Part shown: positions 21,513-27,509 of the stretch, piece by piece
How positions within the stretch are numbered: position 1 is the stretch's first letter
Layout: every line of letters starts with the position of its first letter
DNA from: a virus
IMG/VR virus record: IMGVR_UViG_3300032080_000129
Span: 1-57,801 of that record
DNA length: 57,801 bases
Strand: one strand, 5' to 3'
The notes under the pieces: generated by a model
Databases searched by the model: none
The model's input: only the letters and a program-made list of their open reading frames with translations
What the model was told of the DNA's origin: nothing
Position numbers and translations under genes: made by a program

Positions 21513-21546
21513 TTCCAGAATCTCATTCCAGACTTCTTTTCTGGAT
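21513..21546. promoter_or_regulatory. Lysogeny-switch operator region
   Basis: TTCCAGA occurs at 21513-21519 and 21526-21532, and the inverted copy TCTGGAT at 21540-21546. The last two form TCCAGA-N7-TCTGGA. It lies in the AT-richer 90-bp divergent intergenic region. A possible rightward promoter is TTCCAG (21526) with TATTCT (21548) 16 bp apart, which would overlap the operator. The leftward promoter is not clear. Confidence 0.65.
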
Positions 21547-21585
21547 CTATTCTCTTATGTGCGGATTTGGTTTACCGTTGCGGCG

Positions 21586-21828
21586 GTGGCGACCGGATTG
21601 ATAGAAGCGCTCGCAGCGGCAGCGAAGCGGGCGAGGGAAGATGCCGGCGTCAGCCGCAGCGAGGTCGCGGCCCGTGTTGGAAAGACTGAAGACACGATCC
21701 GAAAGTTCGAGGGCGCGCAGACCTTCACTGCCTTGAACGACATCATCGATGCCTATGAGGAGACGACCGACTCGTCCCTACTGGACCTGCTCTCCGAGGC
21801 TGAAGCCACCCTCAAGAGAAAAGGCTGA
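21586..21828 (+). CDS. CI-like XRE repressor, rightward arm of the switch, 80 aa
   Basis: I place the start at GTG 21586 (VATGLIEALAAAAKRARED); the open frame to 21559 would begin at the transcription start region. SRSEVAARVGKTEDTIRKFE is the HTH, followed by LNDIIDAYEETTDSSLLDLL. The gene has no visible Shine-Dalgarno and may be translated from a leaderless mRNA. It is the only gene on this strand in the area, as expected for the lysogenic repressor. It has no cleavage/dimerisation domain of CI type. Confidence 0.75.
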   Translation: MATGLIEALAAAAKRAREDAGVSRSEVAARVGKTEDTIRKFEGAQTFTALNDIIDAYEETTDSSLLDLLSEAEATLKRKG

Positions 21829-21980
21829 CCCGACTCCAGTTCGTCTTCGAACTCGTCTAGGGCGGGCTGCCAGACCGAAGCGGGACCGAGCCGCTTCCGA
21901 TGACGACGAACATCGGCCAAGAGATCGTCGAGCACGTCTCGCTCGGTCCCGCTTCCGTCGGCTGAACCCCCCTCCTGCAC
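21753..21980 (-). CDS. Possible gene antisense to the repressor 3' end, 75 aa
   Basis: A GTG at 21980 is preceded by GGGGAGGAAAGG, a good ribosome binding site. The protein (GTERDVLDDLLADVRRHRKR, then a WQPALDEFEDELESG helix) looks like a real alpha-helical protein for 50 residues, then runs out in a Ser/Glu-rich end that overlaps the + strand repressor by 76 bp. The coding sequence contains the two arms of a 15-bp inverted repeat. It could be a repressor partner, or fortuitous. Confidence 0.42.
   Translation of the reverse strand: MQEGGSADGSGTERDVLDDLLADVRRHRKRLGPASVWQPALDEFEDELESGQPFLLRVASASESRSSRDESVVSS
21877..21955. repeat. 15-bp perfect inverted repeat with nested stem
   Basis: GAAGCGGGACCGAGC at 21877-21891 and its exact reverse complement at 21941-21955, 49 bp apart; inside lies CGACGA (21904) with TCGTCG (21925). 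RNA from either strand could form a two-level hairpin. Downstream of the + repressor, so it could be an RNA-stability element or terminator without a U-run. Confidence 0.65.
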
Positions 21981-22013
21981 CCCTTTCCTCCCCTGCCGGT
22001 CCGTTTAACTTTT

Positions 22014-22036
22014 AGGCGCTTAACTAGACAGCGCCT
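22014..22036. terminator. Weak hairpin between convergent regulators
   Basis: AGGCGC at 22014-22019 pairs with GCGCCT at 22031-22036 (11-nt AT-rich loop) and is followed by TTT on the + strand. It lies between the + repressor and the leftward winged-helix gene, so it may end rightward transcription. Confidence 0.4.
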
Positions 22037-22097
22037 TTGGAGTGGCAGAGGGTTCCGAACTGCCGACCTGCTTGTCAAGTGTTATGCGCGCCGTTCG

Positions 22098-22748
22098 TCA
22101 ACGTTTGTCCGGCGCCGGCACCTTGAAGAGGCCGAAGCCCGAAGAAATGTGGACCGCGCCGCGGCCTTCGGCACTTCGGCGTTCGGCTGACCGCTGCTCG
22201 ATTTGGTCCATCCCTTCCCGGGCCTGTTCGTAGAGTTCCAGGGCTTCATCTAAGCCCCGTTCATCGACGACCCGCCGAGTCCGCGACATGTGGAACTTGT
22301 CATCCTTACCTAGCGTTCCCTGCTTCCACGCCAGCACGTAGTCATCGAGCTGCACCTGCATGAACTCGCCTAGAAGGTGCTCGGCGAGAACCGGGTCGTC
22401 GGCGACGAGCTGATCCCACTCATCCGTTTCGATCAGCGACCGCTCAGTTGCTTTGTAGAACTTCTCGGAGGGCTTCCCGGCGTTTCGGCGCTCCTCGACC
22501 ATTTCGGCGCACCCGAGCTTCACCAGCTCTTTCGTGTGGTAGTTGACGTTGACCAGATCCTTCCGACCGAGCTTGAGGTGCCGCGTCATCTCGGCCGGAC
22601 TGGCGGTGCGCTCGGTCAGAATTTTGAAGATGGCGGCACGCAGAGGATGCTCCATCGCCTTCAGGCGATTCTGGCTTGCCTTGCGCTCGGTTCTGGTCGC
22701 CACGGTCGCCCCCTCAGTGCTCCGATTGGCTTGAAGGTACTTGTTCAT
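22098..22748 (-). CDS. ArsR-type winged-helix regulator, 216 aa
   Basis: KAMEHPLRAAIFKILTERTA then SPAEMTRHLKL and VNVNYHTKELVKLGCAEMVE is a complete winged HTH; the C-terminal half is the helical part found in Thermoleophilia winged-helix regulators (VEHPLR-type with ERSLIETDEW). A second member of the same family lies at 55022. It is located between the immunity region and the lysis block and could control late or lysis genes, or be a host-derived moron. The start could be one of three in-frame sites; the listed ATG is the first. Confidence 0.75.
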   Translation of the reverse strand: MNKYLQANRSTEGATVATRTERKASQNRLKAMEHPLRAAIFKILTERTASPAEMTRHLKLGRKDLVNVNYHTKELVKLGCAEMVEERRNAGKPSEKFYKATERSLIETDEWDQLVADDPVLAEHLLGEFMQVQLDDYVLAWKQGTLGKDDKFHMSRTRRVVDERGLDEALELYEQAREGMDQIEQRSAERRSAEGRGAVHISSGFGLFKVPAPDKR

Positions 22749-22791
22749 AGCGCAAGATGTCCACTAAGCGCATGAACGTCCTCTAGCGCAG

Positions 22792-22944
22792 TCATCGTTT
22801 CTTCCGCCTTCCGAGATCGCGAAAGGGGGTGAGGACCAGATGACCATGGCGAAAACCGACGAGGTAATCCCGGCCGTAAAAATCGGCAAGACTGGCTGAG
22901 CTGCTGTCCGCCATCGGCGGATAGGTTTCGCGCGGCGCTGACAT
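22792..22944 (-). CDS. Small hypothetical protein, 50 aa
   Basis: ATG at 22944 follows AGGAG by 12 bases. MSAPRETYPPMADSSSASLA then DYLVGFRHGHLVLTPF and a basic end RRKKR. The frame upstream of this ATG is less convincing. Function unknown; it is the first small gene left of the 23.0-kb gap. Confidence 0.45.
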   Translation of the reverse strand: MSAPRETYPPMADSSSASLADFYGRDYLVGFRHGHLVLTPFRDLGRRKKR

Positions 22945-23240
22945 GGAGGTCTGTTCTCCTGTTGGTGCAAGGCCGGGTGCTCGCTGTTTGCCGCAGCGAC
23001 CCCGGCCGCTTTTCAAGTTCCGGTCGCGACTATAGCGCCTGAGTACCGGAGCGGTTCCTGAACAACAGCAAGTAGGGATAGCTGCTTTGGGGTTCGACGG
23101 TGGAGCTCCGTCGTCAGCCGATGGCATGAGCGACTCGATGGCCGAGTGGGAACATCAACCCTGCGGAACGCTCAATGTCGGCAACGGCCAGGCTCCAGGG
23201 GTCAGCAGGGGCGACTTCAGTTGTAGCGGCTACAGGCTCA
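22945..23240. other. Intergenic stretch without a convincing gene
   Basis: About 300 bp between the small protein and the lysis genes. Six-frame reading shows only open frames that are Ser/Pro/Cys-rich and not protein-like. I see no clear promoter or hairpin with U-run; it may hold the late-region 3' end. Confidence 0.4.
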
Positions 23241-23465
23241 TCAAGGACCGGAGGCAAGTTCTGAGGCAGTTCGTGCCGCCTCGGCGCTCAGAGCCAAGGT
23301 GACGACAGCGACCTCCTCGGGCGTCACACCATCCTCCACTACGTAGTCCCGAGGGCCGTCGAGCGAGTAGGAGGCGACCAGCTTCCAGTCATCTCCGCAC
23401 TTCACGTAGGCGCCATTGCGTATGCCGCTTCCGGTGCGACTCAGACGAACGACCGTGCCCTCCAT
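23241..23465 (-). CDS. Hypothetical beta-rich protein, 74 aa
   Basis: MEGTVVRLSRTGSGIRNGAY then VASYSLDGPRDYVVED and a helix LALSAEAARTASEL. ATG at 23465 lies directly before the holin-like gene stop. Likely the last gene of the lysis block. Function unknown. Confidence 0.6.
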   Translation of the reverse strand: MEGTVVRLSRTGSGIRNGAYVKCGDDWKLVASYSLDGPRDYVVEDGVTPEEVAVVTLALSAEAARTASELASGP

Positions 23466-23651
23466 TCAACTGCCGCCTTCGGGAGTCGACCAGCCTATCG
23501 CAGCGAGGCCTGCGGTCAGCACCACGGCGCCGAGCTCTTCGCGGTCGAACTCCCCGGTCGCCACCCAGCGGGAGGCGATGAAGAACAGCCCGGCCACGGC
23601 AGGTACCAAGACCTTGGGAACGGGGATCAGGGGCTTCAGCCTCTCAGCCAT
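23466..23651 (-). CDS. Holin-like two-span membrane protein, 61 aa
   Basis: ATG at 23651 (MAERLKPLIPVPKVLVPAVA) overlaps the upstream 53-residue gene by eight bases. Two hydrophobic helices (VLVPAVAGLFFIAS and AVVLTAGLAAIGW) are joined by a short charged linker. Small size and position two genes after the endolysin favour a holin, but the same topology occurs in other phage membrane proteins. Confidence 0.6.
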   Translation of the reverse strand: MAERLKPLIPVPKVLVPAVAGLFFIASRWVATGEFDREELGAVVLTAGLAAIGWSTPEGGS

Positions 23652-23805
23652 TCGTGGCCTCGCAATCCGCGGTCTCGGAGGCGACATCGAGCACCGTTCC
23701 CGGTGCAAGAGGCTGATCGCTCCCCTCGCCGATCATTTCCAGCTCATAGAGCGGCGGGTCGGTCTCTCTCACAGAGGCGATGCGGTACTGCGCAGGCTCG
23801 TTCAT
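23644..23805 (-). CDS. Small protein between endolysin and holin, 53 aa
   Basis: ATG at 23805, TGA overlapping the holin-like start. MNEPAQYRIASVRETDPPLY then a beta segment and an acidic end. Coupled on one side; no hydrophobic segment. Function unknown. Confidence 0.6.
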   Translation of the reverse strand: MNEPAQYRIASVRETDPPLYELEMIGEGSDQPLAPGTVLDVASETADCEATNG

Positions 23806-23868
23806 CGTCGTGCCTTTCTGGAGAAGGGATTCACGGTCCCTCTGGGCGGCTGATCCAATTGCGCATCG

Positions 23869-24693
23869 TCAGCTCCAGTCGGGGCGGGCCACGATGCCCC
23901 GGTCGAACTCCGACAGCGAGCGGACGTTTTCGGCCACCTCACCGCCGTTGGACTCCTGGCCACCGGCCGTGGTGTTGCCGCCGAGGCAGCGGACCTGGCC
24001 ATTGCGGGGCCGCTCGGCGACAACCTCGATGTGCTTGCCGCCCCACAGGCAGGCGAGGTCACCCGGGCGGGCGTCCTCGGCCTTGACCGCCTTCAGGCCA
24101 TTGACCCCGGCGATCGCATCCGCGGTGATGTAGGGGGCGAAGCCGAGCCGGATTCGGTTCGGGATCTTCGCCCCGCCCAGCTTCACCACCACCCAGCAGG
24201 CGAAGCAGCCGCACCAGAAGACCGGGCCGGTGTAGCCGGTGAAGCGGATGAACTCCTCCACCTTGCCGCCCCAGTTCGAGCCCTCCGGCTGCTCCTTGAT
24301 ACCGATCAGCTCGCGACCCCGCGCCACCGCCTTCTCGCCGGCGTCCTTCGCGTAGCGTTTGCGGAGCTTCTCCCGGTAGTCCTTCCGACGGCGGCCGGCT
24401 GCCTCCTCCTCATCGGTGCGCTTGCGGCCGCGGATCAGCTTCTGGGTGCCTTCCGAGATGGTGCCGTTGCGGAGCTTGTCGTGCGCGTCCCCGCAGATAC
24501 CAAGGCAGTAGGCGATGTCAGCGGCAGCCTCAAAGGTCTGGCCGCCGAGGTCACCGTCGACCTTGATCTGCCGGTCGATCTTGAAGTGCTCGAACCGCTC
24601 GTTGATCTGCCCCTGCAGCGCCCTGACATCGGCACCAGAGAGAATCGGGGAGTGCAGCGACAGGGGTCGATGCACCTCTTTGCGGTGGGCCAT
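23869..24693 (-). CDS. Endolysin: peptidoglycan-binding plus CHAP amidase domain, 274 aa
   Basis: Residues 20-90 form a peptidoglycan-binding-like domain (ADVRALQGQINERFEHFKID ... VDGDLGGQTFEA). After a Lys/Arg-rich linker, residues 120-270 form a CHAP domain: the nucleophile is C161 or C163 (FWCGCFACWVV), followed by RPGDLACLWGG, the catalytic His in GGKHIEVV and GGN. It would hydrolyse cell-wall peptide bonds during lysis. No signal peptide, so release depends on a holin. Confidence 0.85.
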   Translation of the reverse strand: MAHRKEVHRPLSLHSPILSGADVRALQGQINERFEHFKIDRQIKVDGDLGGQTFEAAADIAYCLGICGDAHDKLRNGTISEGTQKLIRGRKRTDEEEAAGRRRKDYREKLRKRYAKDAGEKAVARGRELIGIKEQPEGSNWGGKVEEFIRFTGYTGPVFWCGCFACWVVVKLGGAKIPNRIRLGFAPYITADAIAGVNGLKAVKAEDARPGDLACLWGGKHIEVVAERPRNGQVRCLGGNTTAGGQESNGGEVAENVRSLSEFDRGIVARPDWS

Positions 24694-24781
24694 GGGCGGC
24701 CCTCCTTTCGAATCGGGGTCGATGGATGCCCGCCAGTGCGCCCGAGTGGGCGGAGGGCGAGCAGGACTCAGGAAGAGGGAG

Positions 24782-25255
24782 CTACTTGGCGACGGGAATC
24801 TCGTTGGCGAGGATTGCGCCGACGGTGTTGTGCAGCAGGCGTTTCAGCTCCTCGCCGTAGCCGAACCGCTCGGCGTTCTGGTCGATGGAGCGACGAATGT
24901 CCCCGTCGTCGTGCCGGCGGGTGGCGGCGATCCAATCGCAGAGCATCTCCGTGAGCTGGATCAGGTTCATGACCCCGATGCCTTCCATGAAGTGCTCCGG
25001 GTGGTGATCGTTGTGAGCGTAGTGGTGCCGGAGACCCTCCCCCATCTCGGCGAGGAAGCCCTTGTACTCGTCGCTGCCGTAGGTGGAGTCCTTGAGTTGC
25101 GGCGTCACCCGGTCGAAGACTTCGACCTCGGGCGGCTCCAGCTTCGAGCGGTCATGGCGATGCGCCCGTTCCGTCAGGTCGCCCGCTACACCGAGCAGAA
25201 GGCCGCGCACCTGGGCGATGTGCTCATGGGTGTCCGGCCGTGAGTCGTAGGCCAC
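24782..25255 (-). CDS. DUF5662-type phage protein, 157 aa
   Basis: HRHDRSKLEPPEVEVFDRVT then KGFLAEMGEGLRHHYAHNDH, HPEHFMEGIGVMNLIQLTEM and RRSIDQNAERF are the His/Asp-rich conserved blocks of DUF5662, an HD-like phage family. Metal binding by the many His is likely; activity is not known. It lies upstream of the endolysin in the lysis block. Confidence 0.8.
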   Translation of the reverse strand: MAYDSRPDTHEHIAQVRGLLLGVAGDLTERAHRHDRSKLEPPEVEVFDRVTPQLKDSTYGSDEYKGFLAEMGEGLRHHYAHNDHHPEHFMEGIGVMNLIQLTEMLCDWIAATRRHDDGDIRRSIDQNAERFGYGEELKRLLHNTVGAILANEIPVAK

Positions 25256-25337
25256 GGTGGTGGCTCCTTTCGTTGCTATTGGCGCCGCGCTTACAGGCGG
25301 CGAGGATCAGGGGGGGAGCTGGGTGTAGGGTCAAAGC

Positions 25338-25565
25338 GTGACTGATTCGCACGGGCCTTACGTGATTCGCCTCTTCTTTGATGACCCTGAAGGCATGGAG
25401 GAGACCGAGGCGATGGCGGGTCCATTCGCCGACGGAACCGAGGTCGCCGCCGCGCTATTGGGCGCTGGCTTTCGATGTAAGTCCGACAACGAGGACCCCA
25501 CCGAGGTCTGGTGGGACGGGGCATCGACGGTGCAGGTCATCCCCTTGACTGCTGCACTGCCGTAG
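25338..25565 (+). CDS. Hypothetical protein on the rightward strand, 75 aa
   Basis: GTG at 25338 (VTDSHGPYVIRLFFDDPEGM), then an alpha/beta fold with VAAALLGAGFRCKSDN. First of a four-gene rightward cluster embedded in leftward late genes. It may be expressed from its own promoter in the lysogen. Function unknown. Confidence 0.6.
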   Translation: MTDSHGPYVIRLFFDDPEGMEETEAMAGPFADGTEVAAALLGAGFRCKSDNEDPTEVWWDGASTVQVIPLTAALP

Positions 25566-25632
25566 CTGCTGCCCGCGCAAGCGCTCCAGCAGAATTCAGC
25601 GCTCCGAGACTCCTGCGTACTACCTTCGGTAG

Positions 25633-25872
25633 ATGGCCATGAGGAGAGGCCGAGGACTCTGGATCTGCCCCGACTGCGGGACGATGCGATCGTTCCGCTT
25701 CAGCTCCATGCACTACCCAGCAGATACGAGACACGAGTACTGCGGAGGAGAGCCGATACCTCTCGAAGAACCTCCTCCCCATCCAAAGAAGACAGAGCGC
25801 CTTGCTTCTGAAAGCCGGGTGGAGCGAGGGAGGCTGAGACCGGGTCCTGAAGGTGGCGGGAACGGGCGGTAA
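25633..25872 (+). CDS. Hypothetical zinc-binding-like protein, rightward, 79 aa
   Basis: GLWICPDCGTMRSFRFS then a Cys in HEYCGGEP gives three possible zinc ligands, with a Pro-rich and basic C terminus. Opens MAMRRGRG. Second gene of the rightward cluster. Function unknown. Confidence 0.6.
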   Translation: MAMRRGRGLWICPDCGTMRSFRFSSMHYPADTRHEYCGGEPIPLEEPPPHPKKTERLASESRVERGRLRPGPEGGGNGR

Positions 25873-25882
25873 GGTGCTGGGA

Positions 25883-26245
25883 ATGGCAGATTGGATTGTG
25901 ATCGATGGGTTGGATCTCAGCGCGACGGGGCCTACGGTCACCATCGAGGCAGGGACCAGTTGGGGGCGGGCGCTCGACAAGGTCGGCGCGAGCTTTCACA
26001 TCGAGCACGTCCCTGACGAGGCCGAGGAGCGAAGGATCAGCGCCGAGGCAGCGGAGTTCCTGCGGGACTACGAGTTCGAGGAGGCCGGGTCGGTCCTCGC
26101 CATTTTCTGGCGCTACCACTCCCTCGAAGCCGAAGAGTTCGACACGGTCGAGGAGGCCGAGCGCTTCCTTGAGAGCGGCGAGGAATATGGGACCTTGTCG
26201 GGCGAAGCCATCGTCACCGGCGACGAGATCACGGTCCTGCCATGA
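25883..26245 (+). CDS. Hypothetical protein with VIDGLDLS repeat domain, 120 aa
   Basis: I start at ATG 25883 (MADWIVIDGLDLSATGPTVT). The first 20 residues resemble the gene at 48125-48427 (PYVVIDGLDLSGEGQRVTVD), so the two are paralogous at the N terminus. Highly acidic C terminus. ATGA-type overlap with the membrane gene after it. Function unknown. Confidence 0.65.
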   Translation: MADWIVIDGLDLSATGPTVTIEAGTSWGRALDKVGASFHIEHVPDEAEERRISAEAAEFLRDYEFEEAGSVLAIFWRYHSLEAEEFDTVEEAERFLESGEEYGTLSGEAIVTGDEITVLP

Positions 26246-26481
26246 AGACCCTTCGCGAGACGGCCGATGAGTTCGCCGCCGCGATCCGCAGGGACCCCAC
26301 CTTCAAGTGGTTGTCGACCGGCGGCAACGTCTTCTATCCGCCAGCTGCGATCTTCCTCATCGCTCCGCTCGTGGCGGCGGCCACCGGCCCGACGACCGGC
26401 ATGCACATCTACGCCTACATCTCGATGTTCGTGCTCGGCCTCGTCTGCCTGGTCTTCGCGGGGTTCAGCGAACCGCGCTGA
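26242..26481 (+). CDS. Two-span membrane protein, rightward, 79 aa
   Basis: Begins with an amphipathic helix (KTLRETADEFAAAIRRDP), then PPAAIFLIAPLVAAAT and MHIYAYISMFVLGLVCLVF as transmembrane segments. ATGA overlap with the previous gene. A possible superinfection-exclusion type membrane protein, but no family match. Confidence 0.6.
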   Translation: MKTLRETADEFAAAIRRDPTFKWLSTGGNVFYPPAAIFLIAPLVAAATGPTTGMHIYAYISMFVLGLVCLVFAGFSEPR

Positions 26482-26484
26482 TCC

Positions 26485-27210
26485 TCATCGCGTCCTCACA
26501 CAGACCCCAGCCACCACCTGAACACAGACATCAAGATCAGGGAGGTTGGCGCCGGGGGCTTCTACTTGGACGTCGGCTTTGGCTACTGGCGGAGGGACGA
26601 CGGGCGGAACGGTGATCGGCGGGCCATCGCCTTTCGATGGTGAAGGCGTAGACGGCGCTGCAGTCGTCGGGGCGGCCGCGGGCGCCGGGTTGCTGCCGGT
26701 GTCCGTCGGCGTCGACGGTTGTCCGCTACCGCCCTTGCCCGGCGTGGCCGGTGACCCCTCGCCGCCTTTGCCTGCCGCAACATCCTCCCCGCCGCCCTCA
26801 GTACGGGGGCCGACCTGCTGAGAGCCGTTAGGACCAAGCTGCGAGGCATCACCTTTCGGACCCTGATCTGCTCCGACGCGCAGGCGGACTCGGTTCTTCT
26901 CTTGGTCGACGAATTGCTGCGGACAGTTCTTCCCGCGCTGGTCCGTCACCCGCTGGTAGGAGATGCAGGGCCCTTTGATTGGCTCGGCTCGAGCTATCGC
27001 CTGCCGCAGCTCGGCGCACTCCGCACTGGAGGGGTCCTGACTACAGGCGGTCTTCGCCACGAAGGTGGACTGCGAGTAGAGGCCGAGGCCGAGGAACAAG
27101 GCGATCGTCAGTGCGGCAGAGACCCCTGCCGAGACGAGGATCGCGGTCGCCGGATTCGCGGACATCCACCAGTACGCGGCATTCGCTCGGTGCTTTACCT
27201 GTTCTTTCAC
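26485..27210 (-). CDS. Membrane-anchored Pro/Gly-rich protein, 241 aa
   Basis: GTG at 27210 overlaps the TGA of the micropeptide gene (GTGA). One transmembrane helix at about residues 20-45 (ATAILVSAGVSAALTIALFL) follows a short cytoplasmic start, then four Cys, then a long Pro/Thr/Gly-rich stretch (SNPAPAAAPTTAAPSTPSPS) and a Cys-containing C terminus. It resembles a cell-wall-spanning accessory or lysis protein; no family recognised. The gene converges with the rightward membrane gene (3 bp apart). Confidence 0.6.
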   Translation of the reverse strand: MKEQVKHRANAAYWWMSANPATAILVSAGVSAALTIALFLGLGLYSQSTFVAKTACSQDPSSAECAELRQAIARAEPIKGPCISYQRVTDQRGKNCPQQFVDQEKNRVRLRVGADQGPKGDASQLGPNGSQQVGPRTEGGGEDVAAGKGGEGSPATPGKGGSGQPSTPTDTGSNPAPAAAPTTAAPSTPSPSKGDGPPITVPPVVPPPVAKADVQVEAPGANLPDLDVCVQVVAGVCVRTR

Positions 27211-27290
27211 GTCCAGAACCTTTCGATCGCGATAGCCAGGCCAAAGAGGGTCAGCGCCCAGGTGAAAGGCCACTCGTCCCAGCGGCTCAT
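27207..27290 (-). CDS. 27-aa membrane micropeptide
   Basis: ATG at 27290 overlaps the upstream TGA and its own TGA overlaps the downstream GTG. Product MSRWDEWPFTWALTLFGLAI continues to IERFWT: one short hydrophobic helix with flanking Trp. Double translational coupling supports it. Role unknown; lies between two membrane proteins. Confidence 0.5.
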   Translation of the reverse strand: MSRWDEWPFTWALTLFGLAIAIERFWT

Positions 27291-27481
27291 CTGAACGGAA
27301 ACACCCTGTCGATTCCCTGGCCCGCCCAGAACAGGGCCAGAACCACCAGAGCCCCCAGCAGCTCCGCGTCGATGGTCTGGGTCTTGATCTGCGAGTAGGC
27401 AGCGAGCACCAGCAACACCACCGTGATCAGCTTGGCCATCGCCGGCGATGACTTTCGCTCGGGCTGAGAGTCGGGGGTCAA
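27287..27481 (-). CDS. Membrane protein, holin-like, 64 aa
   Basis: TTG at 27481 has GAGAGGA 11 bases upstream; the internal ATG at 27439 (MAKLITVVLLVLAAYSQIKT) is an alternative, giving 50 aa. Two hydrophobic helices (ITVVLLVLAAYS and LLGALVVLALFWAG). It could be a holin alongside the one at 23466, or part of a tail-associated membrane unit. Start uncertain. Confidence 0.55.
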   Translation of the reverse strand: MTPDSQPERKSSPAMAKLITVVLLVLAAYSQIKTQTIDAELLGALVVLALFWAGQGIDRVFPFR

Positions 27482-27509
27482 TCAACAGGGTCCTCTCTGG
27501 GTGGGCAAA

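Noticed and set aside
22037-22085. Sequence resembling the 3' half of a tRNA (GGTTCCGAACTGCCGACCTGC on the + strand)
   Set aside because: The T stem does not pair across a 7-nt loop, no 5' acceptor strand can be found at the correct distance, and only a short hairpin can be drawn. Treated as intergenic sequence.
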